In this document: in pieces, positions 27,536 through 35,818 of the stretch
Layout of the letters: each line of letters opens with the position of its first letter
Numbering within the stretch: the first letter of the stretch is position 1
From: Carnobacterium divergens
GTDB taxonomy: Bacteria > Bacillota > Bacilli > Lactobacillales > Carnobacteriaceae
Direction of reading: 5' to 3'
DNA length: 64,000 bases
Assembly: GCF_900258435.1 (NCBI RefSeq)
Contig: NZ_LT992558.1
Span: forward strand, 1,377,246 to 1,441,245
Position numbers and translations under genes: made by a program
The notes under the pieces: model-generated
Database searches by the model: none
What the model saw: the letters and a program-made list of their open reading frames with translations, nothing else
Told to the model about the DNA's origin: nothing

Positions 27536-28057
27536 ATGACAGTTCAACCAATCGAAGGAAAAAAAGTTGTTTATTTAGTACAAGCAACAAATGCAGCAAA
27601 AGGAACCAAAGCATTATTACCAGGATTTCAAACAGAAGGAACTTGGACTCGTGAGCACGAGGCGTTAGACGAACAAACAAAATCAGGCCGCATTTTAGGT
27701 TATGGCGCAAAAACAGAAACTTTTGAACTGACTTTATATTCAGCACCAGGGGATGGTGGACAAGAAGTCATCACAGATGCTTATGACAACGAAGGGCAAG
27801 TCAAAGTATGGCGCGTTGAATTATCGGAGAATTCAGATGGCTCTTATCCAGCGCGTTTTGGTTATTCAATTATTCAAAGTGTGGCCATTTCAGATGCAGA
27901 TAGTTTTGCAGAGCTAACCGTAACCTTACCAGTAATCGGCAAGACTCAACCGGGGACATTAGCAGATATTCCAGAAGAATTGTTAAACTTAGCCATGTAT
28001 GGATTTGAAAAACCAGGTGAAAAAACAGGTGAATTAGGTGCTACACAACCAGAATAA
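27536..28057 (+). CDS. Major tail (tube) protein, TP901-1 type
   Basis: 173 residues, first gene of the tail operon, AGAAGGAA upstream. The pattern is that of TP901-1-family major tail proteins: an opening KKVVYLVQATNAAKGTKALLPGFQTEG, tube-forming beta strands with TKSGRILGYGAKTETFELTLYS, and the acidic/Pro C-terminus EELLNLAMYGFEKPGE. Hexameric rings of this protein would stack around the tape measure to form the tube. No capsid, portal or head-completion gene precedes it, unlike in complete siphophages. Confidence 0.82.
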   Translation: MTVQPIEGKKVVYLVQATNAAKGTKALLPGFQTEGTWTREHEALDEQTKSGRILGYGAKTETFELTLYSAPGDGGQEVITDAYDNEGQVKVWRVELSENSDGSYPARFGYSIIQSVAISDADSFAELTVTLPVIGKTQPGTLADIPEELLNLAMYGFEKPGEKTGELGATQPE

Positions 28058-28132
28058 TCTTATCGGATGCTCTTCATCGAGCATCCACATTTCAATTCGT
28101 AAATTTCATAAAACGAGAAAAGAGGAAACCAG

Positions 28133-28567
28133 ATGTTTACAATCGACTTTAAGAAAAAATCCTATGAAGTAAAAGGAACCTTACGTTTTGCGCGAGATAT
28201 CGAAACAAATTTATCAACTGTGCAAGAGGGCATCAATCAATTAAATGGGATGGCACTGCTTTACATGGGGTTACAAAGTGATTCAATCAATGCGCTGTTA
28301 AACTTCCTTTACTACGGAATCAAAGCAAGTGAGCGTCCTAGTATGGAAGTGATTGAAGAATCTTTAGACGATCTGCTAGAAAAAGATGAAAATGCACTTG
28401 AAAACCTATTCTTAAAAGCAATCGGGGTGCTTGAAACAAGCGGTTTTTTCGCAAAAATGAAAAAAATGCTGATGGAAAACTTGAAAACCGATCCCAACAA
28501 CAAGGAACTAGCCAAACAAATGGAACAAAAAAGCAAGAAAGCCATTTCTCTACTTTCTCAATCATAG
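28133..28567 (+). CDS. Tail assembly chaperone G
   Basis: 144 residues between the tube protein and tape measure, the standard gpG place, with AGAGGAAA upstream. Starts MFTIDFKKKSYEVKGTLRFARDIE and continues with acidic helices (EESLDDLLEKDENALENLF); this resembles tail assembly chaperones of Gram-positive siphophages (phage_TAC families). It should keep the tape measure soluble and nucleate tube assembly. The -1 frame is open through its 3' end into the next frame, suggesting a G-T fusion by ribosomal frameshift. Confidence 0.75.
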   Translation: MFTIDFKKKSYEVKGTLRFARDIETNLSTVQEGINQLNGMALLYMGLQSDSINALLNFLYYGIKASERPSMEVIEESLDDLLEKDENALENLFLKAIGVLETSGFFAKMKKMLMENLKTDPNNKELAKQMEQKSKKAISLLSQS

Positions 28568-28605
28568 AAACTTGTTTTCAGCACGGTATTACAACGATTG
28601 AACCA

Positions 28606-28893
28606 ATGTTGGAATTAACGCTAGTCGAATACGAAGCCGCGTTACGAGGGATGCAGTTAAGGACCATTGATCAATACGAGTTTATGGCAAAATCAGCGAT
28701 GGCAAATCGTTATGCCCACCATGTAAAACATGCAAATGAGCGGAAAATTTTTGACAAAACTAAAGCTTTACGAAGTTTGAATCATCCAGGAAATCAAAAA
28801 ACACCGAATACACAGATGCTACTGCAAGCAAATAAAGCATTAAGTAATTATCAAGTGAATTTTACAGTTGAAGATAAGAGTAATAAAACTTAG
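28606..28893 (+). CDS. Tail assembly chaperone T segment, probably made as a G-T frameshift product
   Basis: 95 residues from ATG 28606, but no ribosome site lies upstream and the same frame is open far back into gene G, where it encodes a plausible linker ending GITTIEPM. Relative to G it is the -1 frame. So it is best seen as the 3' part of a frameshifted GT protein, the arrangement known from lambda and most siphophages. An A-run (AAAAAAG at 28527-28533, and seven A at 28460-28466) is near, though neither has exactly the canonical X-XXY-YYZ phase. Content: ELTLVEYEAALRGMQLRTIDQYEFMAKSAM, basic and helical. Confidence 0.7.
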   Translation: MLELTLVEYEAALRGMQLRTIDQYEFMAKSAMANRYAHHVKHANERKIFDKTKALRSLNHPGNQKTPNTQMLLQANKALSNYQVNFTVEDKSNKT

Positions 28894-28908
28894 GAAAGGA
28901 GGAAGGAT

Positions 28909-30498
28909 ATGGTTTTAAATTTAAATGAATTATCAGGGAATTTAGCTGACATTTTACAAAACACTAAATTACTAACGAATGATTTTTCATCTATGGCAAG
29001 TGTTGCGACAGAAATTGTGACACCTTTTTCTCAGGTGAAAACTGCTTTAGGAGAAATTGCTGGATCTGCTGGTTCAATTGGAGATATTTTTAATGGCAAT
29101 GTTGGAATTGTTGATGGTTTATCGCAAGCAATTGATGGGATTTCAAAAAGTGCTGAAAATATTGGTCAATCTGCTGATGGATTTTTAACAATAAAAGATA
29201 ACCTTATTGGATTGAAAGACATGGCCGGGGTAACAGGATCAGATTTTTTGGATCTTGGATCAAAATTAAAGAGCTTTCCAACCCCCAATTTTTCAGCAAT
29301 AATGCCACTGTTTTCTGCTTTGGGAACGGCTGTGATGGGAGCTGCAACTAGTGTATGGGCACTAATTGCACCATTTTTAGCAATCACCTTACCAATCATC
29401 GCAGTTGTTGCAGGAATTGCTTTATTGATGAATCATTTAGGTATTTTTTCAGATATTAGTAAAGTATTTAGTGGTGACATGAGTTTGGGAGAATTTTTTG
29501 TAACGTTAAAAGATAAATTATTTGGCTTTGTATCAGGTATTGTTGAAGCCATCCCGCAAATTATTGAAAATGGAAAAAATTTAATTGTTTCGTTTATTCA
29601 AGGAATATCTGAAAAAATTCCAGAAGTTATTGCAACAGGACTAAATATGTTAGTTAGTTTTATTAGCACGATTTTAGCAGCAGTACCAGGGTTGCTTAGT
29701 GCAGGGGTAACGTTACTATTAAATTTCATTAATGGATTAATGACAATTATACCGACTGTTTTAGCAACCGTAATTACATTGATGGTTTCATTTATTGCAG
29801 CGATATTGTCTGCATTGCCCCAATTAATTTCAGCAGGAGTATCAATTTTGATGGCTTTAATTGGAGGGATTGTGACTGTTATTGCAAAATTAATTGTTAT
29901 TGGTGCTGATTTTATTCGAAATATCGTTTCTGGAATTGGCGAGTTGATTGGACAATTAAAAAGTAAAGGATCTGAAATGTTAGATAAAGTTAAAGAAGGA
30001 TTAACAGGTAAAATAGCGGATATGTTAACAATTGGACAAAATATTATTCAAGGTTTAATTGACGGTATTGCCAAAATGAAAGATGCGGTTGTTGAAAAAG
30101 TGAAAGAAATTGGAAATAGTATTTTAGGAGGTATTAAGGGGTTATTTAAAATAAAATCACCTTCTCGAGTAATGAAAAGTTTAGGAGCATACATGTCAAT
30201 TGGACTTGCTAAAGGGATTGAAAGTGAGACTGATAAAGTGAAGCGGGCAACGGATCATCTAGCAAATGCAGCAAAAATTGATCCTGATGATTTAAAATCC
30301 AGCTTATCCGATATGCGGAGTATTTCAACACCACTTTCATTTTCAAATATGGTGGATACTAATAGAATGGAAGCTACTAATTCTGCTGGGTCAATTTCAA
30401 ACAATCAAACGATTCAATTCAATCAACCGATTGCAAGACCTTCAGAGGTGCTGCGCAAAATGCGTCAAGCGAATCAGGAAATGGGGTGGAGCATGTAA
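28909..30498 (+). CDS. Tail tape measure protein
   Basis: 529 residues, largest gene of the cluster, AGGAGG upstream. N-terminal third is helical and amphipathic, the centre is strongly hydrophobic (about residues 125-180), then five tandem 22-residue units (29551-29880), then the tape-measure hallmark IKSPSRVMKSLGAYMSIGLAKGIE near residue 420. No lytic transglycosylase or peptidase domain. With the usual 0.15 nm per residue it would measure a tail of about 80 nm, short for a siphophage. Stop and next start overlap as TAATG. Confidence 0.85.
   Translation: MVLNLNELSGNLADILQNTKLLTNDFSSMASVATEIVTPFSQVKTALGEIAGSAGSIGDIFNGNVGIVDGLSQAIDGISKSAENIGQSADGFLTIKDNLIGLKDMAGVTGSDFLDLGSKLKSFPTPNFSAIMPLFSALGTAVMGAATSVWALIAPFLAITLPIIAVVAGIALLMNHLGIFSDISKVFSGDMSLGEFFVTLKDKLFGFVSGIVEAIPQIIENGKNLIVSFIQGISEKIPEVIATGLNMLVSFISTILAAVPGLLSAGVTLLLNFINGLMTIIPTVLATVITLMVSFIAAILSALPQLISAGVSILMALIGGIVTVIAKLIVIGADFIRNIVSGIGELIGQLKSKGSEMLDKVKEGLTGKIADMLTIGQNIIQGLIDGIAKMKDAVVEKVKEIGNSILGGIKGLFKIKSPSRVMKSLGAYMSIGLAKGIESETDKVKRATDHLANAAKIDPDDLKSSLSDMRSISTPLSFSNMVDTNRMEATNSAGSISNNQTIQFNQPIARPSEVLRKMRQANQEMGWSM
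29551..29880 (+). repeat. Five tandem 22-residue (66-bp) repeats in the tape measure gene
   Basis: Units begin IPQIIENG, IPEVIATG, VPGLLSAG, IPTVLATV, LPQLISAG, each 22 residues, the first four with a Phe at position 15. The period is exact with no insertion over 110 residues. DNA identity between units is low, so the repeat is kept at protein level. Confidence 0.85.
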
Positions 30499-31442
30499 TG
30501 GAATGCGAAATATACAATAAGGCCATGCAATCGAAATTAATGATTAATGATTACGTTACAGAAATGTATCAAACAAACGGACAACCAAAGGGGAATTACT
30601 TTTTTATTAAATTAGATGGACTCGGTGAAGTTGAAGCAGATCGTCAAACGATGGATTCAAATCGAGATGGTACGATTTTTATTGAAAGTACGCTAGCAGA
30701 ACGTGATATCCAAATTGAATTGATTATGATTGCGGACGAGTTTAAAACAATGGAAGAGCTGCGTCGGGAAATGAGTAAAATGCTAAACCCAAAATCAGGA
30801 ACATTAGAACTTCGTTACAAAGAAGACGAACGAAGCTATCGAATTGATGTTCAAAGTGCACACGTGCCTACTTTTACAACAGATGGTTATTTAAGTAAAA
30901 AAGCACAACGTGTCACGCTTGATTTAATTGCCTCAGATCCATTTTGGTATGCTGTTGAAGATGAGATTCATTATTTATCAAATTGGGAACCAAATCTGGA
31001 ATGGGAGTTAGAATTTCCGATGACGGGAGCGAGTGAGTTAGGAATTGAATTGGAACGCTTTAATGGTGATCAGCTGGTGACCTTGGTCAATGATGGCGAT
31101 GAAGCCACAGGAATGGAACTTTATCTAACAGCCAGTGGAGATGTTAAAAATCCTGAAATTATTCGGGTGATGGCAGATGGTACGAGGACTCAAAAAATGA
31201 AATTACTCACAACTATCCAAGCAGGTGACCTCATTCGCATTACAACATCCGTTGGAAACAAACGCATTGAAAAGTGGAATGACACCCAACAATTTTGGGG
31301 AAATATTTTTAATACACTTTCATTAGATAGTCAGTTTATTCAATTAGATGTAGGCGAAAATTATCTGCGGTATCAAACGGAAAGTCATGCGGATCAATTA
31401 GAAATTAAAGTTCATTATCGTCTTCGTTATGTGGGGGTCTGA
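30498..31442 (+). CDS. Distal tail protein (Dit-like)
   Basis: 314 residues from ATG 30498, which overlaps the tape measure stop; GGAG lies six bases upstream. Contains the Dit-family N-terminal beta domain with TIFIESTLAERDIQIELIMIAD and MSKMLNPKSGTLELRYKEDERSYRIDVQSA, followed by a second domain (about 150-314). In siphophages Dit forms the hub at the tube tip on which the tail-associated protein and receptor binders assemble. Confidence 0.82.
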   Translation: MECEIYNKAMQSKLMINDYVTEMYQTNGQPKGNYFFIKLDGLGEVEADRQTMDSNRDGTIFIESTLAERDIQIELIMIADEFKTMEELRREMSKMLNPKSGTLELRYKEDERSYRIDVQSAHVPTFTTDGYLSKKAQRVTLDLIASDPFWYAVEDEIHYLSNWEPNLEWELEFPMTGASELGIELERFNGDQLVTLVNDGDEATGMELYLTASGDVKNPEIIRVMADGTRTQKMKLLTTIQAGDLIRITTSVGNKRIEKWNDTQQFWGNIFNTLSLDSQFIQLDVGENYLRYQTESHADQLEIKVHYRLRYVGV

Positions 31443-31447
31443 TTAAA

Positions 31448-32551
31448 ATGATTTTATGGTTAATAGACCAACAACTCAACCGTATCAATGCAATAGAAAA
31501 TTTTAGCAGTCTAGTGATTACAAAACGCTATTCAGAAGTGAGTGAATTTGAATTGCATGTGCCACTTACAAAGGAACACCTAGAATTGATTCAAAATAAC
31601 GAACTTATTTTGGGGAATATTTTGCTGAAATCAGGTGAAAAAACGGGTTATTTAATTGAAGAAATTAGTCCGAATTTCCAACAGGAAGTTAGTGAAATCG
31701 TCATTAAGGGACGTGATTTACGTGCTTATTTAGAAAGAAGGATTTTATTAGGAACCCAACACTACAAGGACACACCACAAAATTTAATAAAAAAATGGTT
31801 GGATGAATCAATTATTAATCCGGTAAATCCTGTTCGTAAAATGAAAGCATTTAAAGTGGGGACCTTTCCAGAAACCAATCAATCCATCAATCTTGAAACC
31901 AATTATCAAAATTTATTAGAATTAATCAGTTTGGTTTGCAAGGAATTTCAATGGGGGTTTGAGGTTCAAATGGATTTAGTGAATCGACAGCTAATTTTTA
32001 TATCCTACACTGGAAAAGATCGAGGAAGTGAACAACAAAAAAATAGCCCAGCCATTTTTTCTCAATCTTTTGAGAATATAGTACAACAAACGATTGTATT
32101 AAGTGGAATAGATGCAAAAACAACGGCGATTTTGGAATATGAGCGAGAAGAAAAAAACTATCTGTTAGAAGTCACTGATGGAACGTCAGATATTTCAAGA
32201 AGAGAAATCTACGTTGACGCAAAAACGATAGGCACCCCCTCAGCTGAAAAGCCAATTTCCATTGACGAACAACAAGCACTAGTAAAACAAAAAGGAAATG
32301 AAACCCTTTTACAATATGGCTTTATTCAATCGATGGAAGCAGATGTGTTGACAAACGGCAATTTACGCTACCAACAAGATTTTGATTTAGGCGATCAGAT
32401 TACGGTTTTAGTCGGTGAATTAAATTTTAAATTAGAGACTCGAATTGAATGCGTTGAAGAAGTCTACGAGAAAAGTGGAGTCGAAGTTCGATTGACCTTT
32501 GGCAATAAAATTCCAACACTGGTGGATAAAATTAAGAGGAAAGGCAAGTGA
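31448..32551 (+). CDS. Tail-associated protein (ReqiPepy6 Gp37-like)
   Basis: 367 residues directly after Dit. Opening MILWLIDQQLNRINAIENFSSLVITKRYSEVSEFELHVP and the GYLIEEI / IVIKGRDLRAYLERRI pattern match the siphovirus Gp37-like family that takes the Tal place at the tail tip. No peptidoglycan hydrolase domain is attached, so the tip would act as hub or plug. It ends with a stop overlapping a two-codon ORF that abuts the next gene. Confidence 0.8.
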   Translation: MILWLIDQQLNRINAIENFSSLVITKRYSEVSEFELHVPLTKEHLELIQNNELILGNILLKSGEKTGYLIEEISPNFQQEVSEIVIKGRDLRAYLERRILLGTQHYKDTPQNLIKKWLDESIINPVNPVRKMKAFKVGTFPETNQSINLETNYQNLLELISLVCKEFQWGFEVQMDLVNRQLIFISYTGKDRGSEQQKNSPAIFSQSFENIVQQTIVLSGIDAKTTAILEYEREEKNYLLEVTDGTSDISRREIYVDAKTIGTPSAEKPISIDEQQALVKQKGNETLLQYGFIQSMEADVLTNGNLRYQQDFDLGDQITVLVGELNFKLETRIECVEEVYEKSGVEVRLTFGNKIPTLVDKIKRKGK

Positions 32552-32559
32552 TGAACTAA

Positions 32560-33753
32560 ATGGAACAAGGATTATTTTTCCCTTCAAAAAATGGGGATCG
32601 TAAATACAAGGCAAGTGATTTTACTGGTTATTTTTCAAAACTATTTTCAAACGGAGTTTTTAGTAATAACAGCAAAAACTTACAAGTCATGGCTTCAACA
32701 ACAAATGGATTGTCATTAATCGTTGAAGCAGGTTATGGCAATATAAACGGGTATCTTTACCAATTAACAGAGCCTAAGACAGTGGTATTTAATATTGCTG
32801 ATGTTTCTGGAACGGCTAAAAAAGGTTCGGTTGTATTGCGAATGGATTTAACGGAGCGTAAAATGACTGTTGAAGTGAAGGGAACAGATGAGTTAACTCG
32901 AAATGCGACTGTCTATGAATTGATGTTAGCACGCATTTCCATACCTGGTAATGGCAAACCAATTACGCAAGGAATGATTCAAGACACTAGAGGAGACGGA
33001 AACGTTTGTGGTTTTGTGAGTTCGTTAATTGATATCGATCCAACCACTTTGTGGACTCAGTTTGAGGCCGATTGGAATGAATGGTTGAGTGAAATTAAAG
33101 GTACCGTTGGAGATGATGCGGCGGCTAATTTGGCATTGGAAATTGAAAAGATAAAAAAAGAGAAATATAGTAAAAAAGGTGGAATTATTGAAGGTAATGT
33201 AGAAATAAAAAATGAAGAAACTGGACCATCTCTAACTATACGATCAATAAATGAGTCTAATTTTACAAATGCATTTATGAGTTTCTATAAAAATACAATT
33301 AGAAAAGGTTGGATTGGTTTTACTGGTGTTATAGATGATACTTTAACAATTTCTAATGAAACTGGAAATGATATTAATTTGGAAACAACTGGAAATGGTA
33401 AGTTACATTACAATGGAAAAGAAGTTCAAGTTGATAATGATACCGGATGGAAAATGATAAGGATGGAAAATGGAATTGGAGAGAATAAAATATATATTCG
33501 TAAATATGGAAAATTAGTAGTTTTTAAAGGTGAAAGTGTTGTTGGTGATGCAAATTTAACTAATCAAAAAAAATTATGTAATATACCAGCAGGATATGAG
33601 CCTAGTTCAGAAGGATTTGCATATTTACACTCCCCATTTGCAAATGAAATAGTTAAATTACAATATAATAAAAAGGAGATTCGAGCTATTCTAGCAAGTG
33701 GTTCTCAACAATTTATATTTTCTTTTAATGAATTGTGGTGGTTAACAGATTAA
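32560..33753 (+). CDS. Baseplate/receptor-binding tail protein
   Basis: 397 residues. The N-terminal ~150 residues (NGDRKYKASDFTGYFSKLFSNGVFSNNS...NGLSLIVEAGYGNINGYLY...) are the anchoring domain common to baseplate and fibre proteins of Gram-positive siphophages. A helical segment (about 165-205, ...ALEIEKIKKEKYSKKGG) leads into a C-terminal beta-rich part ending FSFNELWWLTD, not recognised and probably the receptor-binding tip. Base composition falls sharply after about 33180, which suggests exchange of the tip domain. It should set the target range of the particle. Confidence 0.75.
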   Translation: MEQGLFFPSKNGDRKYKASDFTGYFSKLFSNGVFSNNSKNLQVMASTTNGLSLIVEAGYGNINGYLYQLTEPKTVVFNIADVSGTAKKGSVVLRMDLTERKMTVEVKGTDELTRNATVYELMLARISIPGNGKPITQGMIQDTRGDGNVCGFVSSLIDIDPTTLWTQFEADWNEWLSEIKGTVGDDAAANLALEIEKIKKEKYSKKGGIIEGNVEIKNEETGPSLTIRSINESNFTNAFMSFYKNTIRKGWIGFTGVIDDTLTISNETGNDINLETTGNGKLHYNGKEVQVDNDTGWKMIRMENGIGENKIYIRKYGKLVVFKGESVVGDANLTNQKKLCNIPAGYEPSSEGFAYLHSPFANEIVKLQYNKKEIRAILASGSQQFIFSFNELWWLTD

Positions 33754-33784
33754 ATTTTTAACTAATATATAAAGGAGGGAACCT

Positions 33785-34186
33785 ATGCAACTAATTAACC
33801 ACCTATTAGAATCTCTATTCGGTGGTGGCAGTCCAGTATTATCTCTATACATGTCTGCCTTGGCCATCGATTTAATTACAGGTTATTTAAAAGCACTAAA
33901 GCAGCACAATTGGCGATCAGCTATTAATGTAGAAGGTTTATTGATTAAGTTCGTCACATTCTTTACGATTATTTCAGCAGGAATTATTGACGATTTAGCT
34001 CCATTAATGAACATTAGCCTTCCAATTAATATTGCTTTTTGGTGGACCATTATTATCACACTCTATGAATTAGGCAGCATTTTGGAAAACATCAGTGAAA
34101 TGGGCGTCAATGTTGGATTTCTAAAAAAATATTTAGGTATTTTACAAGATCAAGTCGAATCAAAGGAGGAGGAAAGAGATGAGTAA
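33785..34186 (+). CDS. Phage holin (family 4, TcdE/UtxA-like)
   Basis: 133 residues, AAAGGAGG upstream. Two to three membrane segments: LFGGGSPVLSLYMSALAIDLITGYL, FVTFFTIISAGIID and IAFWWTIIITLYELGSILENIS; the segment DLITGYLKALK followed by SAINVEGLLIKF is typical of phage_holin_4_1. It should make membrane pores that let the endolysin out. It overlaps the endolysin gene by eight bases. Confidence 0.85.
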   Translation: MQLINHLLESLFGGGSPVLSLYMSALAIDLITGYLKALKQHNWRSAINVEGLLIKFVTFFTIISAGIIDDLAPLMNISLPINIAFWWTIIITLYELGSILENISEMGVNVGFLKKYLGILQDQVESKEEERDE

Positions 34187-34964
34187 AGTAGAAAATTTTT
34201 TAAATGAAATCAAAGAAGGTTCAATTGCTGGCTGGCACAAATATAGCATTTTACCAAGTGTCACCGCTGCGCAAGCTGCCTTAGAAAGTGCCTGGGGAAC
34301 GAGCCAATTATCGCTAGCTCCTAATCACAATTTATTTGGTATTAAAGGAAGTTACCAAGGACAATCGGTTCAATTTCCAACATGGGAAGTCATCAATGGA
34401 CAAAATGTGACTGTAAACGCGGTATTTAGAAAATATCCAAGCTGGTCAGCTTCTGTTGAAGATCATGGTTCTTTTTTTCATGACAATTCACGTTATTCTG
34501 GTATTATTGGTTTAACTGATTTTGTGGCTCAAGCTAGAGGAATAAAAGCAGCTGGTTATGCGACGGATCCACTATACGCAGACAAATTAATTGCAACGAT
34601 TGAAGCCAACGGGTTAACGAATTGGGATCGACTAGCTTTATCAGGTCAAGCAGGAACGATTGAAGAAAAGCAAACAAGTTATACCGTTCAATTAGGTGAC
34701 AATTTAAGTTTGATTGCAAAAAAATTTCAAACTACAGCGGAGGCGTTAGTAAGAATCAATCATATTTCAAACCCTAATTTGATTTATCCAAGACAAGTTC
34801 TTCAATTAAGTCCTACAAAAAATAAAACTTACACTGTTCAATCAGGTGATGCCTTGTCTTTAATTGCTTTAAAATTGGGTATTTCAATGGAGCAGTTAAT
34901 TCAAAAAAACAATCTTGCTAATCCAGATTTAATCTATGCAGGACAAGTGTTACATTATGACTAG
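34179..34964 (+). CDS. Endolysin: GH73 glucosaminidase with two LysM domains
   Basis: 261 residues. Residues ~1-150 are a glucosaminidase (GH73) domain with catalytic Glu36 in AQAALESAWGTSQL and the motif NHNLFGIKGSY; two LysM domains follow at about 166-208 and 216-261 (YTVQLGDNLSLIAKKF..., YTVQSGDALSLIALKL...). No signal peptide, so release depends on the holin. Function: cut peptidoglycan glycan strands and lyse the producer. GGAGGAGG lies upstream. Confidence 0.9.
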   Translation: MSKVENFLNEIKEGSIAGWHKYSILPSVTAAQAALESAWGTSQLSLAPNHNLFGIKGSYQGQSVQFPTWEVINGQNVTVNAVFRKYPSWSASVEDHGSFFHDNSRYSGIIGLTDFVAQARGIKAAGYATDPLYADKLIATIEANGLTNWDRLALSGQAGTIEEKQTSYTVQLGDNLSLIAKKFQTTAEALVRINHISNPNLIYPRQVLQLSPTKNKTYTVQSGDALSLIALKLGISMEQLIQKNNLANPDLIYAGQVLHYD

Positions 34965-34971
34965 AGACAAC

Positions 34972-35000
34972 GGAAGGATTCTTTAAAAAGAGTCCTTCTA
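34972..35000 (+). terminator. Hairpin at the end of the tail operon
   Basis: GGAAGGATTCTTT paired with AGAGTCCTTCT around a short A-loop; the following bases are not T-rich, so termination may be incomplete. Confidence 0.45.
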
Positions 35001-35120
35001 GTTTATACATAAGTCAAGAAACCTCTAACGAATTTAACAAAATCCTTAGAAAGAATATCATATCTCGCCTATCTATGTTAAAATAATAAAAGAATTTAAA
35101 AAGAGATGGAGATTGAAAAA

Positions 35121-35708
35121 ATGGATGTGCATAAAGCAGATATCGTCATAAGTGCAGTTTCACCTGCCCAATACCCAAGTACAGGACTGCCTGAAATTGC
35201 TTTAGCGGGGCGTTCAAATGTTGGGAAATCATCTTTTATTAATCGGATGATTAATCGTAAAGGGTTAGCTAGAACTTCTGGCAAACCAGGAAAAACACAA
35301 ACGCTAAACTTTTATATTATTGAAGAACAATTTTACTTTGTTGATGTACCTGGCTATGGTTACGCAAAGGTCTCAAAAACAGAACGTGCTAAATGGGGTC
35401 AAATGCTTGAAACGTATTTGACACAACGAGATACTTTAAAAGCTGTTTTGTCAGTTGTTGACTTGCGTCATGCACCAAGTAGTGAAGACGTTCAAATGTA
35501 TGAGTTTTTAAAATATTATGAATTGCCAGTAATCGTGGTAGCAACGAAAGCTGATAAAATCCCTCGTGGCAAATGGAACAAACATATCAAAATTGTAAAA
35601 GATACCTTGAATTTTGACGAAAATGATGAATTTATTATGTTCTCATCAGAAACTGGTGAAGGCAAAGAAGAAGCATGGAACGTCATTGAAAAATATTTAG
35701 ATTTATAA
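35121..35708 (+). CDS. engB: Ribosome biogenesis GTPase EngB (YsxC/YihA)
   Basis: 195 residues: GRSNVGKSS (G1), DVPGYG (G3), VATKADK (G4) and FSSETGEG (G5). ATG at 35121 ([13 protein letters not shown]) is preferred over 35106 because GGAG lies nine bases before it and the protein then starts like B. subtilis YsxC. Essential GTPase of large-subunit assembly. In B. subtilis it follows the clpX-lon region and precedes hemA; here the tail cluster sits between clpX and engB. Confidence 0.95.
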   Translation: MDVHKADIVISAVSPAQYPSTGLPEIALAGRSNVGKSSFINRMINRKGLARTSGKPGKTQTLNFYIIEEQFYFVDVPGYGYAKVSKTERAKWGQMLETYLTQRDTLKAVLSVVDLRHAPSSEDVQMYEFLKYYELPVIVVATKADKIPRGKWNKHIKIVKDTLNFDENDEFIMFSSETGEGKEEAWNVIEKYLDL

Positions 35709-35730
35709 GAAATCGTTATTTTAAAACCTG

Positions 35731-35763
35731 AAACAATTAAGATTTTTCTTAGTTGTTTTTTTA
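35731..35763 (+). terminator. engB terminator
   Basis: Stem AAACAATTAAGA / TCTTAGTTGTTT with one mismatch, short loop, T-run. Confidence 0.75.
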
Positions 35764-35818
35764 AATGAATTAAAATAGAGCAGATGATTTAAGTTAGTAT
35801 AAAAAAGGACGGATTCAG

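Noticed and set aside
29551..29880. CRISPR or DNA satellite
   Set aside because: The 66-bp periodicity is in the protein sequence only; DNA copies differ and the frame is continuous.
34534..34719. Minus-strand frame opposite the endolysin as a possible toxin or immunity gene
   Set aside because: No ribosome site or promoter; composition follows from the plus-strand gene.
26737..35120. Complete prophage
   Set aside because: No integrase, repressor, replication, packaging or head genes, and no flanking direct repeats that look like att sites were seen.
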